Source of the DNA: an uncultured Carboxylicivirga sp.
Lineage (GTDB): Bacteria; Bacteroidota; Bacteroidia; Bacteroidales; Marinilabiliaceae
Length of the DNA: 64,000 nt
Direction: 5' to 3'
Assembly: GCA_947491945.1 (NCBI GenBank)
Contig: CANLLN010000020.1
Coordinates: 23,895 to 87,894, forward strand
In this document: one piece after another, positions 15,973 to 25,602 of the stretch
Layout: each line of letters opens with the position of its first letter
Numbering within the stretch: position 1 is the first letter of the stretch
Translations under genes and position numbers: made by a program
The notes under the pieces: generated by a model
What the model was told of the DNA's origin: nothing
The model's database searches: none
What the model saw: the letters and a program-made list of their open reading frames with translations, nothing else

Positions 15973-18900
15973 ATGCTAAGTAAAATTATTGGATATAGCG
16001 TTCGGCATAAGCTGATCGTTATATTATTTACCTTAACAATTGTGGGGGCAGGGATCTATTCAATAGTGAATATTCCCATTGGTGCCGTGCCCGATATTAC
16101 CAATAACCAGGTACAGGTCATCACTACTTCATCCAACCTTTCCACGCAGGAAATTGAGCAGTTCATAACGGCTCCGGTAGAGTTGGAGATGGCCAACCTT
16201 CCGGGTGTTGAAGAAATACGATCGGTCTCAAAATTTGGATTGTCGGTGGTGACTGTTGTGTTTAACGATCAGATTGGCACATTTTTACCACGTCAGCTGA
16301 TTGCAGAGAAAATTAAATCTGCAACCGCCAATATTCCTGCTGGCTTTGGCGAGCCCGAGATGGGTCCTATTACTACCGGACTGGGGGAGATCTACCAATA
16401 TGTATTGGATGTAAAGCCCGGGTATGAAGATCGCTACTCGGTAATGGATTTGCGTACCATCCAGGACTGGATTGTTGCACGACAACTATCGGGCATCGAT
16501 GGGGTGGTTGAAGTCAATAGCTGGGGAGGCTATCTCAAACAGTTTGAAATTGCAGTTAATCCGGAGCAGTTAGCCAGTCTGGATATTAGCTTGATGGACG
16601 TGTTTACCGCCCTTGAAGCCAATAATAGTATATCGGGGGCTTCGTACATCGAGAAAAGCAACCAGAGCTATTTTATCAGAGGTGATGGCCTGGTGAAATC
16701 CATTGAAGACATTCGACAAATTGTGATTAAAAACCGCAATGGTGTACCGGTGCTTATCAGTCATGTGGCAGATGTCAAGCTGGGGCATGCCAACCGCTAT
16801 GGCGCCATCACAGCCAATGGAAGTGGAGAAAAAGTGCTGGGCCAAATCATGATGCTGAAAGATGCTAACTCTAAAGAGGTGATTAAGGCGGTTAAGCAGC
16901 GTGTTGACGAAGTGCAGGCGAGTTTGCCCGAGGGTGTTTTCATCAATCCTGTGCTGGAGCGGAGCGAGCTCATCGGAAAAACAACGTTTACCGTGATTGA
17001 GAACCTGGTGTTTGGGTGTATCATCGTTATATTCATCGTTTTTCTAATATTGGGGAATCTTCGTTCGGCTTTAGTAATTGGTTCCATGATTCCGCTATCC
17101 TTACTGTTTACCTTGTCCATGATGTATGTGTTTGGGGTGGATGCCAACCTGATGAGTTTAGGGGCGCTCGATTTTGGTATTATTATCGATGGAGCTGTTA
17201 TTATTGTTGAGTTTATTGTTATTCAGCTCTCTCAAAAAAGAGGAGCAGTGGCCAAAGGATCACCTGATGAGAAGCAATCGTTAATGGATGATTTGACTTT
17301 TACAGGGGCTTCTAAAATGATGAATTCCGCCATCTTTGGTCAGGTCATTATTCTTATTGTGTTTATTCCTATTTTGGTACTCACCGGTGTGGAAGGGAAA
17401 ATGTTTCGTCCCATGGCGCTGTCTTTCAGCTTTGCCATTATAGGAGCCATGATTTTAGGTTTGACCTGGTTACCCGTTGCTGCTTCTTTGTTTCTTAAAC
17501 CAGAAACCACTAAAAAAAATAAACTCACCCGTTTGCTAATGTCGGCCGCCTATCGTTCTTACGAACCGGTCATCAGGTGGGCTTGTTGCCACAAAAAAGC
17601 CGTGCTGGGTTTCTCACTGGTGGCCTTGCTTGGCACAGGCATTCTGTTTGCCCGCATGGGGGGCGAGTTTGTTCCAACCCTGGATGAAGGAGATTTTGTT
17701 ATTCAGCCGGTCTTAAAAACGGGAACGTCTTTATCTAAAACCATCGAGATGACCACCCGCATGGAACAGATTTTAAAGAATAAGTTTCCCGAAGTGAATC
17801 AAATTGTCTGTCGCATTGGTGCGGCAGAAGTACCCACCGACCCCATGTCGATGGAGGAGATTGATATGATTATTAAGCTCCACCCAAAAAGCGAATGGAC
17901 TTCGGCTGATTCCAAGGAAGAGCTGGCTGAGCTATTTAAGGAAGCCCTTTCTGTTATTCCCGGCGTTGAATACGAGTTTACACAACCTATTGAAATGCGA
18001 TTTAATGAGTTGATAACCGGCGTGCGCGCAGATATAGCGATTAAAATATTTGGAGAAGATCTGAATTATTTGGATGCCAAAGCCAATGAAATAAAGCAGC
18101 TTATTGAGGGTGTGCCGGGAGCCGCTGATATTATTCTCGAAAAAACAGTGGGCTTACCGCAAATGAGTGTGGCCTATAATCGCAGTAAAATCGCCTATTA
18201 CGGAGCCGACATTGCTACCCTTAACCGTTACCTCACCATGGCTTTTGGTGGTGAAACAACGGGCCTTGTATTCGAAGGGGAGAAACGTTTCGATATGGTG
18301 GTGCGCCTGCCTGAGCATAACCGAAAAGAGCTGGGTGATATTGAAGATCTTTTGGTGCCATTGAATAGCGGCCATCAGGTGCCATTGAAAGAGTTGGCCA
18401 CCATTACCATTGGTCAGGGACCGGCGAAAATATCCAGAGAGAATACCAGCCGGCGTGTCGTGGTGAGTGTGAATGTGCGCAACCGTGATTTGAAATCAGT
18501 AGTGGCTGACATTGATCAATTGATTGAGGAACAGGTGAGCTTACCTCCAGGCTATTATATTCAAATTGGCGGACAGTTCGAAAACCTTAAAAATGCGACT
18601 AGAAGGCTACTTTTTGCCGTGCCTTTAGCCTTGGCGCTGATCTTCATTTTTCTTCACTTTGCTTTTAATTCCCTGCGCGATGCCTTCCTGATTTTCACAG
18701 CTGTTCCCTTGTCCACCGTTGGTGGGGTGGTGGCCCTATGGCTCAGAGATATGCCTTTTAGTGTTTCAGCAGGTATTGGGTTTATTGCCCTGTTTGGTAT
18801 AGCGGTGCTCAACGGTATTGTATTAATAGAGCATCTCAAAGAGTTAAAACTCAATGGCAATACTAAAGATACACGTACCTTAATTATTTTGGGAACAAAA

Positions 18901-20322
18901 AACAGGTTGCGCCCCGTTATGCTCACGGCCTCCGCAGCCGCTATGGGTTTCTTGCCAATGGCCATTTCAACAGGGGCCGGAGCCGAAGTGCAGCGTCCAC
19001 TGGCAACGGTTGTCATTGGCGGATTGTTCACGTCCACAATTCTAACCATGGTGGCTTTACCACTGTTGTTCGAAATATTCTACAACGTGAAGCGCATTAG
19101 TCTGTTTCCTTTCCGCATTATCAGAAAAGAAGCCGTATCGTTAGCGCTGCTTTTTATGGCAGGTAGTGTTGTTTGTGCCCAAAGTAATCGAACTGGCGAG
19201 CTTAGTCTGGAGCAGGCGGTGGCCATTGCCCTCGAAAATAATCAAGAGCTGGCCGCCTATCAGTTGCGCATTGAAGAAAGTGAGCACCTGGCAGCTACCG
19301 CTTATGCAATTGATAAAACCCAGCTCTACTATGAGCGGGATGCGAATAATATCGCTGCCAATGGTCATCCTTTAAATGTGTTGGGAGTAGAGCAAAGTTT
19401 TAGCTTTCCAACCGTTTATGGTACACAAAAAAAAGCGAACAATATTCGCACCCAGTTGGTGGAAAAGGACTACGAAAAACAGAAGCTTCAAGTGGTGAAA
19501 GAGGTGTCGCAGGTTTACCATGCCATCGTCTATCTGCAAAACAGAAAAGAGCTTTTATCGCAGGTGGACAGCGTGTATGCCGATTTCTCTGTAAATGCAG
19601 AAGAGCGTTTTGCGATGGGTGCCATCAGTCAGGTTGAGAAATTAAATGCACTCGCCAAGCATCAGCGCATACGAACCGTAGTAACAAAATTGAATTATGA
19701 TCTCGAGATCGCCGGCGAGCAATTTAATACATTGTTGCAGACCGATAGTGTGTTAACCGTGCCGGCTCAGCCCCTTCGCTTGTTAGCGCTTCAGGCTTTT
19801 CAACCCGAGCAGAGCATTGAGCTGGCTAAGCTGATGCAGCAGGAGCAGCACCAGAATGCGCTATTGCGTGTTGAGAAACACAAGTTGCTGCCCGATATTT
19901 CCTTGGGCTATTACAACGGTACCAACTCACATGCAGGAGCCGACAATTATTCCGGGGTTTACGCAGGTGTATCCATTCCTTTGTTTTTTGGGGAACAACG
20001 CGCTCGAATTAAAGCGGGTAAGCTAGGTGTTGAAATTAGTCAGAAAATGCAGGCTCATTACCGACGTTCCTTAACCAGCACCTACCGTAACCTGCAGTCC
20101 GAACTGCTTAAATATCAAGGGGCGATAAGCTACTTCGAAGAGACTGGACTGACTTTGAGTCAAGAACTGCTAAAATCTGCCAACATGAGTTATGAGCTGG
20201 GTGATATGAGTGTTCTGGAATTCATTATGACTGTGGAGAATGCCCTGCAATTAATGCAGGATTATTATGAGAATATTTATAAGTATAACAACCTGGTGCT
20301 GGAGCTTAACTACCTTCAGTAA
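15973..20322 (+). CDS. czcA: CzcA-type heavy-metal RND efflux pump fused to a TolC-like outer-membrane factor
   Basis: A 1449-residue fusion. Residues 1 to about 1045 are a complete HME-RND proton/cation antiporter (12 helices, two large periplasmic loops). The helix-4 signature LGALDFGIIIDGAVIIVE has D400, D406 and E413, equivalent to the CzcA proton-relay residues. DFGxxxDGAV is the divalent-cation (Co/Zn/Cd) type, not the CusA copper/silver type. Residues about 1075-1449 are an outer-membrane efflux (TolC/CzcC) domain with long coiled-coil helices. Between them, about 1053-1075 (AVSLALLFMAGSVVCAQ) looks like an internal signal peptide. Together with CzcB downstream this makes a complete tripartite pump from two genes. 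Fusions of this kind are known in Bacteroidetes. Metal specificity is inferred. Confidence 0.92.
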   Translation: MLSKIIGYSVRHKLIVILFTLTIVGAGIYSIVNIPIGAVPDITNNQVQVITTSSNLSTQEIEQFITAPVELEMANLPGVEEIRSVSKFGLSVVTVVFNDQIGTFLPRQLIAEKIKSATANIPAGFGEPEMGPITTGLGEIYQYVLDVKPGYEDRYSVMDLRTIQDWIVARQLSGIDGVVEVNSWGGYLKQFEIAVNPEQLASLDISLMDVFTALEANNSISGASYIEKSNQSYFIRGDGLVKSIEDIRQIVIKNRNGVPVLISHVADVKLGHANRYGAITANGSGEKVLGQIMMLKDANSKEVIKAVKQRVDEVQASLPEGVFINPVLERSELIGKTTFTVIENLVFGCIIVIFIVFLILGNLRSALVIGSMIPLSLLFTLSMMYVFGVDANLMSLGALDFGIIIDGAVIIVEFIVIQLSQKRGAVAKGSPDEKQSLMDDLTFTGASKMMNSAIFGQVIILIVFIPILVLTGVEGKMFRPMALSFSFAIIGAMILGLTWLPVAASLFLKPETTKKNKLTRLLMSAAYRSYEPVIRWACCHKKAVLGFSLVALLGTGILFARMGGEFVPTLDEGDFVIQPVLKTGTSLSKTIEMTTRMEQILKNKFPEVNQIVCRIGAAEVPTDPMSMEEIDMIIKLHPKSEWTSADSKEELAELFKEALSVIPGVEYEFTQPIEMRFNELITGVRADIAIKIFGEDLNYLDAKANEIKQLIEGVPGAADIILEKTVGLPQMSVAYNRSKIAYYGADIATLNRYLTMAFGGETTGLVFEGEKRFDMVVRLPEHNRKELGDIEDLLVPLNSGHQVPLKELATITIGQGPAKISRENTSRRVVVSVNVRNRDLKSVVADIDQLIEEQVSLPPGYYIQIGGQFENLKNATRRLLFAVPLALALIFIFLHFAFNSLRDAFLIFTAVPLSTVGGVVALWLRDMPFSVSAGIGFIALFGIAVLNGIVLIEHLKELKLNGNTKDTRTLIILGTKNRLRPVMLTASAAAMGFLPMAISTGAGAEVQRPLATVVIGGLFTSTILTMVALPLLFEIFYNVKRISLFPFRIIRKEAVSLALLFMAGSVVCAQSNRTGELSLEQAVAIALENNQELAAYQLRIEESEHLAATAYAIDKTQLYYERDANNIAANGHPLNVLGVEQSFSFPTVYGTQKKANNIRTQLVEKDYEKQKLQVVKEVSQVYHAIVYLQNRKELLSQVDSVYADFSVNAEERFAMGAISQVEKLNALAKHQRIRTVVTKLNYDLEIAGEQFNTLLQTDSVLTVPAQPLRLLALQAFQPEQSIELAKLMQQEQHQNALLRVEKHKLLPDISLGYYNGTNSHAGADNYSGVYAGVSIPLFFGEQRARIKAGKLGVEISQKMQAHYRRSLTSTYRNLQSELLKYQGAISYFEETGLTLSQELLKSANMSYELGDMSVLEFIMTVENALQLMQDYYENIYKYNNLVLELNYLQ

Positions 20323-20352
20323 AATAAATTTTATTTAATCAGACGATACAAC

Positions 20353-21483
20353 ATGAAACGAATTATAATAAAATCAGCCTTATTCACCAGCCTTACCTTA
20401 ACTGTTCTTGCATGCTCTTCCCCAGGTGGACAAAGCAATGAAGAAGCTGGGAATCAATCGGAGTTTATTCAACTCACCAAGCAGCAGTATGCAATGGAAA
20501 AGATGGAAATTGCTGCTCCTACGCAGATGCTCTTTAAGTCGGGCATAAGTGCCAATGGGTATATCTGTGCGCAGCCCAATGGAGTGGCACAAATAAATAC
20601 GATTTTGCCGGGGCGGGTGGAAGCCGTCTATGTAACGCTTGGGCAAAAAGTGAGGAAGGGCGAAAAACTAGCGTTAATATCTTCCGCTCAGTTGATTGAT
20701 TGGCAGCAACAATATCTGAGAGCTATTGCATTAAAGAAGAAGCTTACGGCCGATTATAATCGTAGTAAAGCGCTCTATGGTTATAATATTGGCAGCGAAA
20801 AGGAGTTTCTCATGGTTGAGAGCGAGTACCGTTTAGTAGTAGCCGATTATAATGCACTTAGCCTGCAACTCCAACGCCTGAATCTCGATTTGGAGTCCAT
20901 TGGAGCAGGCAATATTGTTGATAGTTACTTCCTTACATCTCCCATCGAAGGTGAATTAACACAGTTGAATTTGATGATAGGTGACGGTATTGAAGTTCAG
21001 GAGAATATCGCCGAGGTGGTGGATGCGAAGTCTCTGCAACTGAGTCTGTCAGTATATGAAAGGGATATGCCGCTTGTTAAAACCGGCAGTCCGGTTGTAT
21101 TTCAGGTGGTGAATAGGGACAATGAGATGTTTACAGGACAACTCACTGCTGTTGCCAGGCGTGTGCAGGAGCATTCTAAAGCGATAGAGTGCCGGGCTTC
21201 GATTAAACCCGAAGATATGCAGGAGTTTGTTTATAAATCCTATGTTAAGGCTCAAATCATCACTCGTCAGAAAGAAGCCTTGGGGCTGCCTGAAGAAGCG
21301 CTTGTTAAGCAAGAAGACGACAGCTATTATTTTGTTGTAAAGAAACAGGAGAGTCAGTTGTATTTCCTTGAAAAGAAAAAGGCAATTGTTGGCGATAGCT
21401 ATAATGGCTTTGTGGAAGTACAAAATGCCTTGCCTAACGAACAGGTTATTACCAGCGGAGTATATAATCTGCAGGTGGATTAA
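20353..21483 (+). CDS. czcB: Periplasmic adaptor (membrane fusion) subunit, CzcB-like lipoprotein
   Basis: A 376-residue HlyD/MFP-family adaptor joining the RND pump and the outer-membrane factor. It has a lipobox (LTVLAC, Cys21) followed by SSPGG, which lacks the acidic surface-export signal and fits a periplasm-facing lipoprotein. A lipoyl/barrel-sandwich half motif is visible (GRVEAVYVTLGQKVRKGEKLALISS). Then come an alpha-hairpin (about 115-185) and beta-barrel domains (SPIEGELTQLNLMIGDGIEVQ). It follows czcA by 30 bases and is presumably co-transcribed. Confidence 0.92.
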   Translation: MKRIIIKSALFTSLTLTVLACSSPGGQSNEEAGNQSEFIQLTKQQYAMEKMEIAAPTQMLFKSGISANGYICAQPNGVAQINTILPGRVEAVYVTLGQKVRKGEKLALISSAQLIDWQQQYLRAIALKKKLTADYNRSKALYGYNIGSEKEFLMVESEYRLVVADYNALSLQLQRLNLDLESIGAGNIVDSYFLTSPIEGELTQLNLMIGDGIEVQENIAEVVDAKSLQLSLSVYERDMPLVKTGSPVVFQVVNRDNEMFTGQLTAVARRVQEHSKAIECRASIKPEDMQEFVYKSYVKAQIITRQKEALGLPEEALVKQEDDSYYFVVKKQESQLYFLEKKKAIVGDSYNGFVEVQNALPNEQVITSGVYNLQVD

Positions 21484-21553
21484 CAGGTGTGAAAAAGAGT
21501 GGGCCGGTTTGGGATTTAAGAAGGTATTTTACCAAATTTGTTCGCTAAAACAA

Positions 21554-22567
21554 ATGACGATGCGAGAAACGCTTAATGTATTGCTGACAATCATGATCGT
21601 GCTTGGCTTGTTTGCCTGCCAGCCGAAAAAGGAATATATCCGCAACGAGGGTCTTATTTTTGGCACAATTTATCACCTGAGCTATGAGGCTTCAGAAGAT
21701 TTATCCGACACCATTCAGAGCACCTTAAATGCCTTTGACTGGTCCATGTCCACTTATAAAGAAGAGTCGGTGATCAGCAAGATCAACCGGAATGAGTCGG
21801 ATGAGACCGATGCTTATTTTCGGGCGGTGTTTAACACGGCTAAAGAAATAACAGCGGCTACCAATGGGGCTTTTGATATGACGATTGCTCCATTGGTTAA
21901 TCTGTGGGGCTTTGGTTTCTCAAAAAAAGACAGTGTCACAGAGGCCGCCATCGATTCCATCCGGAATTTCGTGGGCATGGACAAGGTGCACTTGAAGGGA
22001 ACGCGCCTTGTAAAAGACCGTCCTGAAATAATGTTGGATGGCAGTGCCATTGCCAAAGGTTTTTCGGTGGATGTGATTGCCAAATTACTGGAGGATTATG
22101 GCGTTAGCAACTATATGGTGGAGATAGGCGGCGAAATGCGGGTGAAAGGACATAACCCGGAGGGCAAAAGCTGGCGCGTGGGTATCGACAAGCCCATTGA
22201 TGATCCGGCGGTGCTAAATCGTCAGCTGCAGGAAATAATTGGTATCAGTGATGTGGCGCTGGCTACTTCCGGTAACTATCGTAACTTTTATATTAAAGGC
22301 GGTAAAAAATACGCCCATACCATCAGCCCTTATACCGGCTATCCCGTTGATCATCGTCTGCTGGGCGTGTCGGTACTGGCACCCGATTGTATGACAGCCG
22401 ATGCCTACGCCACTGCTTTTATGGTGCTGGGCTTTGAAAAGAGCATGGCTTTAGTGAAGGCAGACAGCAGTCTGGAGGCCTACTTTATATTGGATGGCGT
22501 GGAAGATGAGGCCTATGAAGTGGCCATGACCGAGGGTTTTTCAAAATTCATCATTGATACAAACTAA
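21554..22567 (+). CDS. apbE: FAD:protein FMN transferase (ApbE)
   Basis: A 337-residue lipoprotein flavin transferase. ApbE splits FAD and attaches FMN through a phosphoester to Thr in SGAT-type motifs of NqrB, NqrC and RnfG-like proteins, on the periplasmic side. It has a lipobox (LGLFAC) and typical motifs: DGSAIAKGFSVD, VEIGGEMRVKG, ATSGNYRNFY, HTISPYTGYPV, and the Mg-site DAYATAFMVLG. The reading frame extends upstream into czcB. I place the start at the ATG at 21554, immediately before the signal peptide (another ATG lies at 21560). Lying 6.3 kb after nqrF, it is the natural maturation enzyme for the Nqr complex here. Confidence 0.93.
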   Translation: MTMRETLNVLLTIMIVLGLFACQPKKEYIRNEGLIFGTIYHLSYEASEDLSDTIQSTLNAFDWSMSTYKEESVISKINRNESDETDAYFRAVFNTAKEITAATNGAFDMTIAPLVNLWGFGFSKKDSVTEAAIDSIRNFVGMDKVHLKGTRLVKDRPEIMLDGSAIAKGFSVDVIAKLLEDYGVSNYMVEIGGEMRVKGHNPEGKSWRVGIDKPIDDPAVLNRQLQEIIGISDVALATSGNYRNFYIKGGKKYAHTISPYTGYPVDHRLLGVSVLAPDCMTADAYATAFMVLGFEKSMALVKADSSLEAYFILDGVEDEAYEVAMTEGFSKFIIDTN

Positions 22568-22589
22568 CTGTTTAATAATCAATAACCAA

Positions 22590-22629
22590 AAAGGCCGCAG
22601 GTATTGTTATAGCAACACCTGCGGCCTTT
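22590..22629. terminator. Bidirectional terminator between apbE and the small membrane gene
   Basis: A 13-bp perfect stem (AAAGGCCGCAGGT, 22590-22602, with 22617-22629), flanked by A-rich and T-rich tracts, between convergent genes. Confidence 0.85.
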
Positions 22630-22686
22630 GTATTTTACTTAGCAGCGTTAGCCTGAAAATATTAATTTCAGCTCAGCACTTTTTTA

Positions 22687-22929
22687 TTAACAGCTGGTGG
22701 TCTGACTCTCAAAGTCACCATCCAGTTTCAATGGTTTAATCTTGAAGGCCTCTTTCCGAGCCAACTTATCCTGTGTGGTGGCACAGTAAATACCCTTATC
22801 GTTAAGCGCCTTATTGCCACCAATGTGTGAATTGGGAAACTTCCCGTTTTTTTGAAGTATAATACGAATTGCCATCAGAATAAAGACAATCCCCATCAAC
22901 AAAATTGTTACTAATAAAACCGGCCACAT
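22687..22929 (-). CDS. Small one-helix membrane protein, possible Nqr assembly factor
   Basis: An 80-residue protein with one N-terminal membrane helix (about 2-24) and a cytoplasmic tail containing GKFPNSHIGGNKALNDKGIYC and a C-terminal Cys. I start at the ATG at 22929 because AAGGAGAG, a rare good Shine-Dalgarno match in this window, sits just before it; a GTG eight codons earlier is possible. The layout of one helix plus a short conserved Cys-bearing tail, next to apbE, resembles NqrM (DUF539), which is needed to mature the iron centre of Na+-NQR. The NqrM SCGG-type motif itself is absent, so this is a suggestion, not an assignment. Confidence 0.65.
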   Translation of the reverse strand: MWPVLLVTILLMGIVFILMAIRIILQKNGKFPNSHIGGNKALNDKGIYCATTQDKLARKEAFKIKPLKLDGDFESQTTSC

Positions 22930-23038
22930 AATCTCTCCTTTTAATTTCGGCACAAAAATACTAAAATTTACTGTTAGGCAAACAAACGATGTGCTTCAGA
23001 TGTTTGATAGTTGCCCGTAAATAATGACACATTCTTAG

Positions 23039-23046
23039 TAATTTTG
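23039..23046 (+). promoter_or_regulatory. Putative -7 promoter box of the E1 dehydrogenase gene
   Basis: TAATTTTG fits TAnnTTTG, 35 bases before the ATG at 23082. Confidence 0.45.
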
Positions 23047-23081
23047 TGTCCTAGCAACTAAAAACAGTAAAAATCATAAAT

Positions 23082-25505
23082 ATGTCGGTAGAAGTAAGCG
23101 AGCTCAGCTTTGCTGAATTTAAAAAAGAAGTGCATAACGACTACAAAATAGCCTGTATGAGCCGTAATATGAGTCTTTTGGCCCGCAAGGAAGTGCTTGG
23201 GGGGAAGGCTAAGTTCGGCATCTTTGGCGATGGGAAAGAATTACCGCAGATTGCCATGGCCAAGCAGTTTAAAAAGGGTGACTGGCGATCGGGATATTAT
23301 CGCGATCAGACTTTTATCCTGGCGGCCGGCATGATGACACCCAAGCAGTTTTTTGCTCAGCTGTATGGCGAAACACGAACGGATCTGAACCCAGACAACG
23401 GAGGACGTTCCTTTAATAATCATTTTGGCACCCGCCTGATTGACGATGCAGGCAACTGGAAGCGTTTGAGCGAAATGAAGTGTAGCTCTTCGGATATCTC
23501 TCCCACGGCAGGCCAGATGCCTCGCCTCGTGGGGCTGGCTATGGCGTCAAAGCTCTACCGCAATAACCCGGCGTTAAAGCCCTTCGATCAGTTTAGTAAC
23601 AACGGTAACGAAGTGGCCTTTGGTACCATTGGCGATGCCAGTACTTCAGAGGGGCACTTCTTTGAGACGCTTAATGCCGCCAGTGTATTGCAAATACCCA
23701 TGGCCGTATCGGTTTGGGATGATGGCTACGGTATATCGGTGCCTAAAAAAGTGCAGACTACAAAAGAGAGTATCAGCAAAGTCATGCGGGGGTTTGAAAA
23801 AGGCTCCAAGGATAAAAATGGAATGCTTATTTATACCGCCAAGGGTTGGGACTATGCCGGCCTGTGTCAGATGTATGAAAAAGGTATTAAACGCTGCCGT
23901 GAAGAACATGTACCCGTTTTGTTTCATGTGGAGGAGCTGACCCAGCCTGTGGGACACTCTACCAGTGGCTCGCACGAACGCTATAAATCAGCCGAGCGCC
24001 TGCAGTGGGAAAAGGAACACGATGGCTTGCACAAAATGCGCCTGTGGATGCTGGACAGCAAGCTGGCTACCGAAGATGATTTGACGGCCATTGAAGAAAC
24101 AGCGCTCGAAGAAGTTAGGTTGGCGCAGAAGGCCGCCTATAAGGAATTTATGGATGCGTTTAAAGCCGAACGGGATGCTTTGCTGGCCATTATCACGCAG
24201 AAGGAGTGTGCCTGTAGTGATATTAAGCAGGATAAGATTGATGGTATTGTAACGGAGCTTAAGTCATCACTGGCACTCAATCGCAAGGAGATACTGAGTG
24301 CTGCCCGTAAGGTATTGCGCCATTATTGTGCCGGCTGTGAAAAACCTGGTAGTATGAAATCGCGTCTGAAAGACTGGGTGAAGAAATACAACGAAGAAGG
24401 ACGTGAAAATTACACGCGCTGGCTCTACTGTGAGGATGAGCATGCAGCACTTGCAGTGAAGTCGGTACCGCCTGCCTACGATAACGAGGCAAAGTCTGTG
24501 ACCGGCCGTGAAATACTACGAGATAACTTTGATCGACTCTTCGCTGCCGATCCCAGAGTGGTCACCTTTGGTGAAGATACCGGCTTTTTAGGGGGCGTAA
24601 ATCAAACCATGGAGGGTATGCAAGAGAAATATGGTGATATGCGTGTGCGGGATACAGGTATTCGTGAGACCACTATATTGGGCAAAGGCATTGGTCTGGC
24701 GTTACGAGGGTTACGACCCATTGCCGAGATACAGTATTTCGACTATCTGCTCTATGCTTTGCAGACCATGAGCGATGACTTAGCCACTACACGCTACCGC
24801 ACCAAGAATGGACAGAAGGCACCGGTGATTGTGCGTACTCGGGGGCACCGTCTGGAAGGTATCTGGCACAGTGGTTCACCCCTGAGTATGGTCATCAATT
24901 CCATACGGGGCGTGTATGTATGTGTGCCTCGCGATATGACCCGTGCCGCCGGCTTTTATAACACCCTGCTGTCCGCCGATGATCCGGCCCTGGTGATTGA
25001 GCCACTCAATGGCTATCGCCTGCGCGAAAAACTGCCTAATAACCTTGGGGAGTTTAAAATTCCGCTGGGCGTGCCCGAAATTATGCAGGAAGGTAAAGAT
25101 GTGACGCTCGTAACCTATGGCTCTTGCGTAAGAATTGCGCAGGATGCTGTTAGTCAGCTGGCTGATATCGGCATCTCGGTGGAGTTGATTGATGTTCAAA
25201 CCTTGTTGCCCTTCGATGTGCAGGGTGTGATACTGGAATCGGTGAAGAAAACCAATCGGGTAGTATTCTTCGACGAGGATGTGCCGGGCGGTGCCACCGC
25301 CTATATGATGCATAAGGTTGTGGAGGAGCAAGGCGCTTTCTATCACCTCGACGCATCGCCCAAAACGGTGACGGCCAAGGATCACCGGCCTGCCTATGGC
25401 ACCGATGGTGATTATTTTAGTAATCCCAGTGCCGAAGACGTGTATGAGACCATCTATGCACTCATGGCTGAGTTTGATCCCAAACGTTTCCCATCCATCT
25501 ATTAA
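23082..25505 (+). CDS. 2-oxoacid dehydrogenase E1, fused alpha and beta subunits
   Basis: An 807-residue fusion of E1-alpha (about 1-375) and E1-beta (about 470-807), joined by a helical linker. E1 is the thiamine-diphosphate-dependent decarboxylase of 2-oxoacid dehydrogenase complexes (branched-chain or pyruvate-like). The alpha part has GDASTSEGHFFETLNAA, followed by VWDDGYGIS where most E1 proteins have NN; Asp replaces the usual Asn. The phosphorylation-loop-like segment VGHSTSGSHERYKS is present. The beta part has FGEDTGFLGGVNQTMEGMQ, RDTGIRE with the catalytic Glu, and the C-terminal transketolase domain (VTYGSCVRIAQDAV). No E2 or E3 gene is nearby. Substrate cannot be settled from sequence. 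Confidence 0.88.
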   Translation: MSVEVSELSFAEFKKEVHNDYKIACMSRNMSLLARKEVLGGKAKFGIFGDGKELPQIAMAKQFKKGDWRSGYYRDQTFILAAGMMTPKQFFAQLYGETRTDLNPDNGGRSFNNHFGTRLIDDAGNWKRLSEMKCSSSDISPTAGQMPRLVGLAMASKLYRNNPALKPFDQFSNNGNEVAFGTIGDASTSEGHFFETLNAASVLQIPMAVSVWDDGYGISVPKKVQTTKESISKVMRGFEKGSKDKNGMLIYTAKGWDYAGLCQMYEKGIKRCREEHVPVLFHVEELTQPVGHSTSGSHERYKSAERLQWEKEHDGLHKMRLWMLDSKLATEDDLTAIEETALEEVRLAQKAAYKEFMDAFKAERDALLAIITQKECACSDIKQDKIDGIVTELKSSLALNRKEILSAARKVLRHYCAGCEKPGSMKSRLKDWVKKYNEEGRENYTRWLYCEDEHAALAVKSVPPAYDNEAKSVTGREILRDNFDRLFAADPRVVTFGEDTGFLGGVNQTMEGMQEKYGDMRVRDTGIRETTILGKGIGLALRGLRPIAEIQYFDYLLYALQTMSDDLATTRYRTKNGQKAPVIVRTRGHRLEGIWHSGSPLSMVINSIRGVYVCVPRDMTRAAGFYNTLLSADDPALVIEPLNGYRLREKLPNNLGEFKIPLGVPEIMQEGKDVTLVTYGSCVRIAQDAVSQLADIGISVELIDVQTLLPFDVQGVILESVKKTNRVVFFDEDVPGGATAYMMHKVVEEQGAFYHLDASPKTVTAKDHRPAYGTDGDYFSNPSAEDVYETIYALMAEFDPKRFPSIY

Positions 25506-25536
25506 ACGATAGGGGATAATCTGGAAGATAAAATAT

Positions 25537-25590
25537 AGACCTTAGCATCAAGTAAAATGCAATATATTAGCTTGATGCTAAGGTCTTTTG
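25537..25590 (+). terminator. Long-stem terminator
   Basis: A perfect 16-bp inverted repeat (25537-25552 with 25571-25586) around an 18-base loop, followed by a T-rich tail, 32 bases after the E1 stop. It can also act on the convergent nhaC transcript. Confidence 0.85.
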
Positions 25591-25602
25591 TTTGTTAGTG
25601 CT

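Noticed and set aside
21368..21553. Upstream extension of the apbE frame inside czcB
   Set aside because: The signal peptide and lipobox start at the ATG at 21554; the upstream part is the shadow of czcB.
24876..25385. 169-residue minus-strand frame inside the E1 gene
   Set aside because: It is antisense to the E1-beta coding region, with His-rich composition typical of reverse-frame shadows.
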